From a bacterium (GTDB lineage Bacteria > Spirochaetota > UBA4802 > UBA5550), in contig JAAENB010000042.1 in the NCBI GenBank assembly GCA_024224995.1, positions 1 through 5,911 of the forward strand: a DNA stretch of 5,911 bases, read 5' to 3'. Shown piece after piece: positions 1 through 5,903 of the stretch. The notes under the pieces were generated by a model that did no database searches, was not told where the DNA came from, and saw only the letters and a list, made by a program, of their open reading frames with translations. The translations under genes were made by a program, and so were the position numbers. Every line of letters starts with the position of its first letter. Position 1 is the stretch's first letter.

Positions 1-152
1 AGGGCAAGGGGGACATTCTCTTCAAGTAGTTCCCGGATAAAAGAAGATGGGATTTCAATTTCTTCAATCCCGGCAAAGATCCCCAGTTTTTCTTCTATTT
101 TTAATTTTAATATTTCTTTGACTTTATCAAAGGAAAAACTGTCATACGGCAT
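1..152 (-). CDS. Uncharacterised protein, N-terminal 50 residues (runs off left edge)
   Basis: An open frame starts at the ATG at 152-150 and continues without a stop to the window edge, giving 50 complete residues. It begins MPYDSFSFDKVKEILKLK and reaches a conserved-looking IRELLEENVPLAL segment. The start is well supported: GGAGG lies 5 nt upstream (158-162). The visible part is charged and probably helical, with no signal peptide or membrane segment. From memory, an uncharacterised family common in cyanobacteria, Bacteroidetes and Desulfobacterota begins with an F-x-KVK-x-x-F/L motif, followed about 35 residues later by a 'PLALAINTEKARSE' block. The visible 'ENVPLAL' fits the beginning of that block, but the diagnostic remainder lies outside the window, so the assignment is tentative and no function is claimed. 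It is codirectional with the large kinase/phosphatase gene and separated from it by 64 bp, so read-through co-transcription is possible. Confidence 0.75.
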   Translation of the reverse strand, partial: MPYDSFSFDKVKEILKLKIEEKLGIFAGIEEIEIPSSFIRELLEENVPLA

Positions 153-157
153 GGTAT

Positions 158-162
158 CCTCC
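158..162 (-). promoter_or_regulatory. Ribosome binding site of the left-edge gene
   Basis: GGAGG on the minus strand, 5 nt before the ATG at 152-150. It is a strong Shine-Dalgarno match and fixes the start. The ATG at 145-143 lies in another frame and lacks such a site. The contrast with the large gene upstream, which has no Shine-Dalgarno sequence, is notable. Confidence 0.75.
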
Positions 163-172
163 GCAAAGTTCA

Positions 173-200
173 ATAGTACCAGGAAACAGTAAGGCGTCAA
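173..200 (-). promoter_or_regulatory. Possible sigma70-type promoter for the left-edge gene
   Basis: Minus strand: TTGACG (200-195), a 16-bp spacer, then TACTAT (178-173) preceded by TG-G, i.e. an extended -10. The predicted +1 is near 166, giving a leader of about 14 nt that still contains the GGAGG site. It lies entirely in the gap after the stop codon of the large gene, so the left-edge gene could be transcribed on its own. No intrinsic terminator is visible in this gap, so co-transcription is also possible. Based on motif match only. Confidence 0.4.
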
Positions 201-216
201 TCAATATTTTTTTGCT

Positions 217-3200
217 TTAAGAAGACTTGCCCCGGTACTCAGCAGCAAGAATGGTAAAATCATCTTCCAGGGTTTTTTCCCCGGTATACTCAATAACCCC
301 GGTATAAACATTCCGGCATAACAACCCGGGTGAAGAGGACGCGGCCGATATTTCCGCTATCCAGGAGCAGAACTTTTTATCATCCGTGATTCCCAGGAAT
401 TCTCCTTCCCGGTTTTGCGCTTCAATGATGCCGTCCGTATACAGGATAATCCTGTCGCCCGGATACAGAGTCGCTTCTGTTTCCGTGGAATTGGGCTCAA
501 AAAAATCATTTATCAGTCTTCCTTTTGTTTTGATTATTTCCGCTGAACCGTTTTTCCTGATTATAATAAAGGGCGGGTGCCCGGCAGAGGTAACAATGAG
601 AGAGCCATTTTCCAGGTCCAGGCAGCAGGTAGCGGCGGAAAAAAAATTTTTTCCCATTTTGCCGATCAAATTTTTTCTCATTTCTCTGAGAAGCAGAACC
701 GGTTTTTCCATAAAAGTATCCCAGTTGGAATCAAGCGCCATGCTGATCATGGACGCCGTAAGAGCGGCAGAAACCCCGTGACCCGAAACATCACAGATAA
801 AAAGACCAAGCCTGTTTTTTTCTTTGTCGTACCGGATATCCATGAAGTCGCCGCCTACCCCCATCATGGGCTCGTATTTAAATGACACAAGAGCACCGGG
901 AATGTCCGGGATATTTTTGGGAAGAAGCCCCAGCTGTATGTCCCGGGCCATCATAATTTCTTTTTCAAGAACCGCGTTTTGTTTTTCCTGAATAATATTA
1001 CGGGCGTTATTAATTGAAATAGCGCATTGTGATGATAAGATAGATAATAACTGAATACGTTCGGGAGTAAAAATATTTTCCGCGAGATTATTTTCCAGGT
1101 AAAGAATACCGTTCATGGAACCCCTGTCTTTAATCGGCATGCACAGGACCGATTTTGATTTATTACGGGTGATATAGGGATCAGCAGCGAATAAGCCCTG
1201 TTTGTGAGCGTTATGCAATATGAGGTCTTCCCCGGTGCGGAAAACAAAATTGATAATCGCGTGAGAAAGTTCTTCGTGTTCATTAAGCGGAATAGACTGA
1301 AGAACCCTCAACCCGCTGTTGGTGGCCGCAGCTTCAATATACAGCTGCTGTTTTTTGGGGTCCAGCAATAGCAAAAATCCTTTTTGAGCGCCCGCGTTTT
1401 CAATAGCAAACTTCATCATTTGTTCCAGGAGAGAGCCCAGGTCTATTTCACCGGATAAGGCCTGGGACGCGGAAATGATTGTGGAAAGATCGAGCAATTC
1501 CGAGGCTTTGGTGGATGTAGTAAGTGTATCATAAACAAAGGAATCGGTATTGTTCTGCTCATAAGACCATTGAGGTTTTCTTTTTTCGGAGAAATTATAT
1601 TGAGAATATTCAAATTCCAGGTCTTTTGCTTTCGCGCGAGCACCCCACCGTGAGTAACAGTCATAGGCGTTTTTAAGGTACAGAACTCCGGTATCTGAAA
1701 AATTGTTTTCCAGGTAAAAACCGGCAGCCAGTTCGCAGGCAAGAGCTTCTTCCTGAATATAGTTATTTTCGCGCGCGCCGATAATGGCTTTTTCATAAAA
1801 TTCCATTGCCATGAAAGGATTTTTTTCGGTCCTGGCCAGCTCGGCCTCAACAAGGTAGTATTTATGTAAATGATTCATTGGAGAATGCCGAGCCCATTTT
1901 TTGAGTTTCCGCTGATTCTTTGAAACTTTTTTTTTTTTTTTTTTTCTTTCCGGTTTTGTTTTTTCGGAAAAGAGGGCCAGCCGGCATAGAGAATCAAAAA
2001 AGTAAAATGCCGGCACAACAACAGTTCCAATAATTACATTCAAAAGTTTTTCTGTTTTAGCGGCGTATTCAAGCGCGGAAAAATAGTCTCGGAACAGGAA
2101 ATAGAGAATCATTTTATTGTTATAAAATGTGCAAAGAGCATTTTCATCGTTCATTGAAAGGAAAAAATCAAGCATCTTTTTTTCATTATAATGATTTCCG
2201 GTTAAACAGCACGGATCGCCGGTGGTACCCGTAAGATTTTCAATGACCTGCCGATATTGCTTAAAAACCGAGAGTACCGGTTTTTGCTGTAAGGAGCCAA
2301 TAGCATTATTGTGTTGATCCATTTTTTGTCCAAGCCCGGTTAACTCAACTCCCGCTACATACGAATGATAGAAAAAAGTAAAAAGAGAGCGGGAAGCGTA
2401 TTCAAAATCACCGGCGTCCAGACCGTACTGGTATCCTTCCAGCAGGGGATTTAATGTTTCTCGGAGAGGTTCTTTCCAGTGCCGAATGAGCGTATTAAAC
2501 ACCATGATGCTCCTGGCGCGGATCTCAATAGTCTGGTATTTATTTATAATACTTTCACCGAGTTTTGCCGCGTTGTACCCGCCGATAATGTCATTGGTTC
2601 CTCCAATAAGAATAACGCCGTACCCTAAGAATGCCAGTCCCGATTGCCTGGTGTAGCCGTACCTGGAAAAAAGAGAAATTTGTTTAAATATAATTAATGG
2701 GAGCAGGTTGGGGCGGGTGCTGTAGACGGAAGACGAAATATTTTGTAATATTCGTTCTGCTGCCTGTTTAGCAGGATCTTTCATCTGCTTGTACTCACCG
2801 GTTTTGTTAACGGACATTCCTCTTAATAAGAATCTGGTTTTCAGTAGTCCGAAAATAATATGGGCTTTATTCGGCATAGGAGGCAGGCTCACTCCCAGCT
2901 GCCGCAAAACCGGGAGCGCCATGTTTATCGCCTCAAGCATTTGATTGCGGGCAATATGCCCTTGAATTTGAATTTCATATATTTTTATTTTATCCAAAAG
3001 AGTTTTGGCATTGACCAGGATCTCTTCCGCTAACTGTTTCATTCGTTGAAAGTCCGCGAAAAGATATGCCGATTCAGCAGCTTCCAGATGCAGGGAAAGA
3101 GAGAGGTCGTAACTATGTTTCCAGCAATCATTCTCAAGAAACCGGATGCCGCGTTCCAGGTAATTAAACGCGGTATCGTAGGCAGCAGATTTTTTTGCCT

Positions 3201-5427
3201 GGATACCGGCCTTGAGATTGAGTTCCGGGAGATTTTCTTTGTTGTTGCCCTGTAATCCCGCATGTATCCAGTAATTAAGCTGGTTGATTATATATAACAT
3301 ATTGCTCTGAAGCTCCGCTTCATCCGCGTGTTCCAGGAGAATACTCCCAATGCGGTAGTGCTGTTTAGCCAGTTTACTGCCGGAAAGAAGAGCGTACGCG
3401 GCTTCCTGTATTCTATCGTGACTGAATTTGTAACTGTTGTCATGGGTAATAAAGAAGTTTTCGTTGATAGCACTTTGAAGGGCCTGGAGTGTCTCTTCAA
3501 CAGGCTTTCCATAAACCAGGGTAAGCGTTTCCAGATCGAAGCTGTTCCCAAGGCAGGCGCACAGGTTAAGGATATCCTGCGTCTCTTCAGGGAGGGTGCT
3601 GATTTTTTTTGACATCAACGCAGCTACATTGTCCGTTACCAGCAGGTCTTTGATCTTTTGAGTGTCCCATTTCCATCCAAGAGCCGGATGTAATTCCAAC
3701 GCGTTTATCTCATAAAGATTTTTCAGGAACTGGTTTACGAAAAAAGGATTGCCGTTTGTTTTTTGATATACCAGGTCCGAGAGGGAATGCAGCTCGTTTT
3801 CATCACATCGCAGGATGTGGGATATAAGAAGATTCATGTCTTTTTTGGCCAGGGGACGCAAAGAAAGATTGGTAATAATTACGTCACTTTTTTTCATCTC
3901 ATCAAGAACAAGGAGTAGGGGATGAGACCCCGAAACCTCGTTATCCCGGTACGATCCGATTAAAAAAAGATAGCCGAGCTCCCTGTCTACGGCCATGTTT
4001 TTAATGAGTTTTAAACCGGCAGCGTCCGCCCATTGCAGATCGTCCAGAAAAAGGAACAGGGGGTGTTTCTCCGAAGCAAAAAGAGCGACAAATTTTTTAA
4101 ACACAAAATTGAACCTGTTTTCCGATTCACCAGGGGGCAGCTCCGGAACGGCTGGTTGTTTCCCAATTATAAATTCAATTTCCGGGATAATATCGGTAAT
4201 TATTTTTCCGTTGGGAGCAAGCGTGGAAAGTAACTGCTGTTTCCATGATTCGATTCTTTCTTTGCTTTCCGTGAGAACCAGCCGGGCCAGCTCCCGGAAT
4301 GCCTGTCGAATAGCGCTGTAGGGAACTTCTTCACCAAATTGATTATATTTTCCGGAAATAAAATATCCGCTTGAAGAGAGAACAGCGTCATGGGCTTCAT
4401 GGACAAGATAGGATTTACCAATGCCCGGAGGCCCGGAAACAAGAACCATTTCTTTTTTTTGATCGTTTTTCCTGTGAAAAGATTCAAAAAGGATAGCAAG
4501 TTCTTTATCCCTGCTGACCAGTTTTTGCGACAGATCCAGTTTAATGGGGATATCGTTCTCAGCAAGACGAAAAGTTTTATCCAGGCTGTCAATAGAACCG
4601 TTCTTTTCGAGCTCGCTCCGGCATTCCTGTAAATCGGACATTAAGCAGAGACTGTTCTGGTAGCGGTTATCAGCCGATTTCGACAGGAGTTTTAATACAA
4701 TGGCGGAAATTATCTTGGGAATTCCGGGAGTTTTTATATGGGGAGCTGCCGGTTCACGCGCGATGTGAGAGTGTATAACTTCCATGGGGTCCGTGGATTT
4801 AAAGGGAACGGAACCCGTAAGCATTTCGTAAAATGTAATGCCCAGAGAATAGAGGTCCGAGCGGTAATCAACGGAGCGGTTCGTTCTTCCGGTCTGTTCC
4901 GGAGACATATACAGAAGTGAGCCTTCAATTACAGCAGGGTTGTATATTTGATCATTTTCACGGGTTAAGATTTTGGTGATGCCAAAATCGGCCAGTTTAA
5001 CAATGTTTTTTTCTTCGTTAATGAGAATATTCGCGGGTTTAATGTCATTATGAATTATATTTAATTTGTGCAGGCTGCCGAGAATATGGGCGATTGCAAC
5101 GGCAATATCCAGGAAAGAATGAATAGTCAGTTTTTTTTTATTGAGGATCTTTTTAAGAGAAATGGCACCAAAATCTTCGAGAATTATGGCGATTCCGCTG
5201 TTTGATTCTTTAATGTCGCTGGTAGAAACAACCCCATCCAGGTCAATGTTCATTAAGAGTTCATATTCGTGTTTAAAACGGGCAATATCCGTGGGGGAGG
5301 GCCAGGCGCCTTTTAACACTTTAATAATTTCGGTTTTTGAGCGCGGGTCTTTTTGGGCGCGGAAAACAATTGATTGCTGGGTTTCATCAATTTTCTCAAG
5401 GATTGTATAACCTGCTATAGTCTCCAT
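217..5427 (-). CDS. Multidomain Ser/Thr kinase - AAA/STAND ATPase - GAF - SpoIIE/RsbU-type PP2C phosphatase
   Basis: A 1736-aa cytosolic signalling protein with no signal peptide or obvious membrane segment. Residues ~6-272 are protein kinase-like: Lys36, Glu54, HND (126-128) in place of HRD, Asn133, DFG (147-149), SPE (175-177) and Asp191. The glycine loop is degenerate, as is usual in this family. Residues ~302-570 are an AAA_16/COG3899-type ATPase: Walker A GPPGIGKS (332-339), Walker B ending FLFLDDLQWAD (458-468), GSYRD (491-495), GNPFF (559-563), then SHDRIQEAAY (669-678). Residues ~690-1275 are helical, TPR-like repeats. GAF is ~1310-1472. A short helical linker with ARDIQLGLLP (1494-1503) leads to a SpoIIE phosphatase at ~1515-1732, with GGD (1525-1527), CDVSGHG (1545-1551), SAGHPP (1614-1619), YTDG (1663-1666) and DDF (1722-1724). 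All expected metal-binding aspartates are present, so the phosphatase looks active. By family knowledge the likely substrate is a phosphorylated STAS anti-anti-sigma factor; none is visible here. The ATG is chosen because the kinase fold starts at once and no in-frame ATG, GTG or TTG precedes it before TAA at 5469-5467. Oddities: an A19 tract within the gene and a predicted leaderless start. Confidence 0.95.
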   Translation of the reverse strand: METIAGYTILEKIDETQQSIVFRAQKDPRSKTEIIKVLKGAWPSPTDIARFKHEYELLMNIDLDGVVSTSDIKESNSGIAIILEDFGAISLKKILNKKKLTIHSFLDIAVAIAHILGSLHKLNIIHNDIKPANILINEEKNIVKLADFGITKILTRENDQIYNPAVIEGSLLYMSPEQTGRTNRSVDYRSDLYSLGITFYEMLTGSVPFKSTDPMEVIHSHIAREPAAPHIKTPGIPKIISAIVLKLLSKSADNRYQNSLCLMSDLQECRSELEKNGSIDSLDKTFRLAENDIPIKLDLSQKLVSRDKELAILFESFHRKNDQKKEMVLVSGPPGIGKSYLVHEAHDAVLSSSGYFISGKYNQFGEEVPYSAIRQAFRELARLVLTESKERIESWKQQLLSTLAPNGKIITDIIPEIEFIIGKQPAVPELPPGESENRFNFVFKKFVALFASEKHPLFLFLDDLQWADAAGLKLIKNMAVDRELGYLFLIGSYRDNEVSGSHPLLLVLDEMKKSDVIITNLSLRPLAKKDMNLLISHILRCDENELHSLSDLVYQKTNGNPFFVNQFLKNLYEINALELHPALGWKWDTQKIKDLLVTDNVAALMSKKISTLPEETQDILNLCACLGNSFDLETLTLVYGKPVEETLQALQSAINENFFITHDNSYKFSHDRIQEAAYALLSGSKLAKQHYRIGSILLEHADEAELQSNMLYIINQLNYWIHAGLQGNNKENLPELNLKAGIQAKKSAAYDTAFNYLERGIRFLENDCWKHSYDLSLSLHLEAAESAYLFADFQRMKQLAEEILVNAKTLLDKIKIYEIQIQGHIARNQMLEAINMALPVLRQLGVSLPPMPNKAHIIFGLLKTRFLLRGMSVNKTGEYKQMKDPAKQAAERILQNISSSVYSTRPNLLPLIIFKQISLFSRYGYTRQSGLAFLGYGVILIGGTNDIIGGYNAAKLGESIINKYQTIEIRARSIMVFNTLIRHWKEPLRETLNPLLEGYQYGLDAGDFEYASRSLFTFFYHSYVAGVELTGLGQKMDQHNNAIGSLQQKPVLSVFKQYRQVIENLTGTTGDPCCLTGNHYNEKKMLDFFLSMNDENALCTFYNNKMILYFLFRDYFSALEYAAKTEKLLNVIIGTVVVPAFYFFDSLCRLALFSEKTKPERKKKKKKVSKNQRKLKKWARHSPMNHLHKYYLVEAELARTEKNPFMAMEFYEKAIIGARENNYIQEEALACELAAGFYLENNFSDTGVLYLKNAYDCYSRWGARAKAKDLEFEYSQYNFSEKRKPQWSYEQNNTDSFVYDTLTTSTKASELLDLSTIISASQALSGEIDLGSLLEQMMKFAIENAGAQKGFLLLLDPKKQQLYIEAAATNSGLRVLQSIPLNEHEELSHAIINFVFRTGEDLILHNAHKQGLFAADPYITRNKSKSVLCMPIKDRGSMNGILYLENNLAENIFTPERIQLLSILSSQCAISINNARNIIQEKQNAVLEKEIMMARDIQLGLLPKNIPDIPGALVSFKYEPMMGVGGDFMDIRYDKEKNRLGLFICDVSGHGVSAALTASMISMALDSNWDTFMEKPVLLLREMRKNLIGKMGKNFFSAATCCLDLENGSLIVTSAGHPPFIIIRKNGSAEIIKTKGRLINDFFEPNSTETEATLYPGDRIILYTDGIIEAQNREGEFLGITDDKKFCSWIAEISAASSSPGLLCRNVYTGVIEYTGEKTLEDDFTILAAEYRGKSS
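1927..1945 (-). repeat. A19 mononucleotide tract inside the coding sequence
   Basis: The plus strand shows 19 consecutive T, so the mRNA sense strand has 19 consecutive A: the last base of AGA (Arg1161) plus six AAA codons (Lys1162-1167). The next longest comparable A runs seen in this gene are 9 (5131-5139) and 8 (for example 4453-4460 and 3603-3610). The tract lies in the helical region, just before a conserved stretch VSKNQRKLKKWARHSPMN, and upstream of the GAF and phosphatase domains. One extra A leads to TAA at 1864-1862 (about 1188 aa). One fewer leads to TGA at 1877-1875 (about 1183 aa). Both products would lack GAF and phosphatase. Confidence 0.95.
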
Positions 5428-5433
5428 TGGAAA

Positions 5434-5462
5434 AATATACCGGGGAAAACGTTTTTTGTCAA
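5434..5462 (-). promoter_or_regulatory. Near-consensus sigma70-type promoter of the large kinase/phosphatase gene
   Basis: Minus strand: a perfect -35 TTGACA (5462-5457), an optimal 17-bp spacer (5456-5440) and -10 TATATT (5439-5434; 5 of 6 to consensus). Counting the usual distance, with the last base of the -10 as -7, +1 falls at 5427, which is the A of the ATG. No Shine-Dalgarno sequence exists between the -10 and the ATG (only TTTCCA). The promoter therefore predicts a leaderless mRNA and probably constitutive housekeeping-sigma transcription. Confidence 0.75.
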
Positions 5463-5587
5463 GAATTTAGTTCCCGGAAGACTCTTGTTTTGTTGCATAA
5501 AAGAGCTTGACGCTAACCCGGCGCACTGGTAGGTATCAAAATTGATGTTTTTACCAGGAATAACAAACCCGGTGAAATGGGGAAAAC

Positions 5588-5618
5588 AGGCCCTGTTTAA
5601 AATCAAGTTTCTTAAGAG
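5588..5618 (+). repeat. Imperfect direct repeat, copy 1
   Basis: The core AGTTTCTTAAGAG (5606-5618) is identical to 5880-5892. Upstream of it AGGCCC-T-GTTT then AAAAT matches copy 2, allowing a few single-base indels and substitutions. The two copies bracket about 240 bp of palindrome-rich sequence. Unlike copy 2, this one is not followed by a Shine-Dalgarno sequence or a start codon. Confidence 0.75.
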
Positions 5619-5624
5619 TGCGGA

Positions 5625-5639
5625 CCCGGCAGGGCCGGG
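5625..5639. repeat. GC-rich 6-bp hairpin
   Basis: CCCGGC, loop AGG, GCCGGG: a perfect 6-bp stem. It is followed on the plus strand by an A run, not a T run. On the minus strand the T run precedes the stem. It therefore lacks the layout of an intrinsic terminator on either strand. Confidence 0.6.
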
Positions 5640-5713
5640 AAAAAATACGAAAGAAACTGTGTTGATACCGGGGTCTGTTTTGCGAAGATGCTCCGGGCAA
5701 GGGTTTGGTTCTG

Positions 5714-5738
5714 AGAGACGTTGCAGTGCAACGCCTTT
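5714..5738. repeat. REP-like palindrome centred on CGTTGCA-G-TGCAACG
   Basis: Perfect 7-bp arms (5719-5725 and 5727-5733) around a single G, extended outward with one mismatch and a G-T wobble. The left arm, AGAGACGTTGCA, resembles the widespread intergenic palindrome with arms like GTAGAGACGTTGCA and its complement, well known in cyanobacteria and seen in other phyla (from memory). It probably belongs to a dispersed repeat family. Confidence 0.6.
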
Positions 5739-5817
5739 ACTGGCTGGTTTCAGGCCAGGGCTATGGAGATTCCGGGAACAGCTCTGTTTGTAAGTTAGTT
5801 TCCCAGGGCTATAGGTA

Positions 5818-5859
5818 TTTCTCATAACGTGGGGCTTCCAGCCCCTCGTTATGAAGAAA
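5818..5859. repeat. Long stable hairpin (REP-like) upstream of the right-edge gene
   Basis: CATAACG (5823-5829), a T-T mismatch, GGGGCT (5831-5836), loop TCC, AGCCCC (5840-5845), CGTTATG (5847-5853). Pairing extends outward through T5822-A5854 and, with one bulged A, TTTC (5818-5821) with GAAA (5856-5859). The total is about 18 base pairs. It lies 44 nt upstream of the plus-strand start codon. No U run follows it, so it is not a standard terminator. It could be a dispersed repeat, an mRNA leader structure or a transposase target hairpin. Confidence 0.7.
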
Positions 5860-5860
5860 G

Positions 5861-5892
5861 AGGCCCGTTTCAAAATTCTAGTTTCTTAAGAG
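5861..5892 (+). repeat. Imperfect direct repeat, copy 2 (abuts the ribosome binding site of the right-edge gene)
   Basis: This is the second copy of the ~31-bp repeat: AGGCCCGTTT, then AAAATT, then the exact 13-mer AGTTTCTTAAGAG. Its last bases overlap the Shine-Dalgarno AGGAG (5891-5895), so the repeat forms the immediate leader of the plus-strand gene. Confidence 0.75.
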
Positions 5893-5895
5893 GAG
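5891..5895 (+). promoter_or_regulatory. Ribosome binding site of the right-edge gene
   Basis: AGGAG located 8 nt before the ATG at 5904 on the plus strand. Strength and spacing are good, which supports a real gene start despite only two codons being visible. Confidence 0.6.
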
Positions 5896-5903
5896 TAAAC
5901 ACT

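Larger units (their letters stand above)
5463..5903. other. Divergent intergenic region rich in palindromes
   Basis: This stretch of about 440 bp separates the minus-strand kinase/phosphatase gene from the plus-strand gene at the right edge. I see no credible gene in it. Open frames here read through palindromes and look like chance. It holds several short inverted repeats (5526-5557, 5584-5598, 5625-5639, 5714-5738, 5740-5757, 5818-5859) and two copies of an imperfect direct repeat (5588-5618 and 5861-5892). The 10-mer CCAGGGCTAT also occurs twice (5755-5764 and 5803-5812). The composition suggests accumulated dispersed intergenic repeat modules, possibly with a regulatory or RNA role. Confidence 0.7.

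Noticed and set aside
386..781. A 131-codon plus-strand open frame antisense to the phosphatase domain
   Set aside because: It lies entirely opposite a strongly conserved SpoIIE domain, has no Shine-Dalgarno sequence I can see, and its translation is low in recognisable motifs. It is a shadow of the real gene.
1443..1853. A 136-codon minus-strand open frame in another frame than the large gene, just after the A19 tract
   Set aside because: I considered whether it was the product of a frameshift at the A tract. The +1 and -1 frames entered from the tract both stop before it (1864-1862 and 1877-1875), so it is not joined to the tract. Its sequence is a shadow of the helical and GAF region.
1927..1965. 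Lys-rich segment as a DNA-binding or localisation motif
   Set aside because: The lysines come from a homopolymeric DNA tract. The simplest reading is nucleotide-level slippage-prone DNA in a tolerant loop, not a selected basic motif.
5507..5535. TTGACG on the plus strand as a promoter for the right-edge gene
   Set aside because: At 17-bp spacing the -10 position reads TAGGTA, a poor match, and it lies almost 400 bp from the start codon.
5625..5646. GC-rich hairpin followed by six A as an intrinsic terminator
   Set aside because: A terminator needs a U run after the stem. On the plus strand it is an A run, and on the minus strand the T run precedes the stem.
5542..5793. An 83-codon plus-strand open frame in the intergenic region
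   Set aside because: Composed mostly of translated palindromes, with no clear ribosome binding site. No support as a gene.
5789..5816. TTGTAA-16-TATAGG on the plus strand as a promoter of the right-edge gene
   Set aside because: Only 4 of 6 matches in each box. It would start transcription at the hairpin base, which is attractive but not enough to list as a feature.
5415..5873. A 152-codon minus-strand open frame across the intergenic region into the kinase start
   Set aside because: It reads through the long hairpin and the other palindromes, overlaps the promoter and start of the kinase gene, and has no family resemblance. Typical chance frame in repeat DNA.
5463..5903. CRISPR array or tRNA in the intergenic region
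   Set aside because: Repeats are only two imperfect copies about 270 bp apart without regular spacers, and no cloverleaf or anticodon-loop pattern was found.
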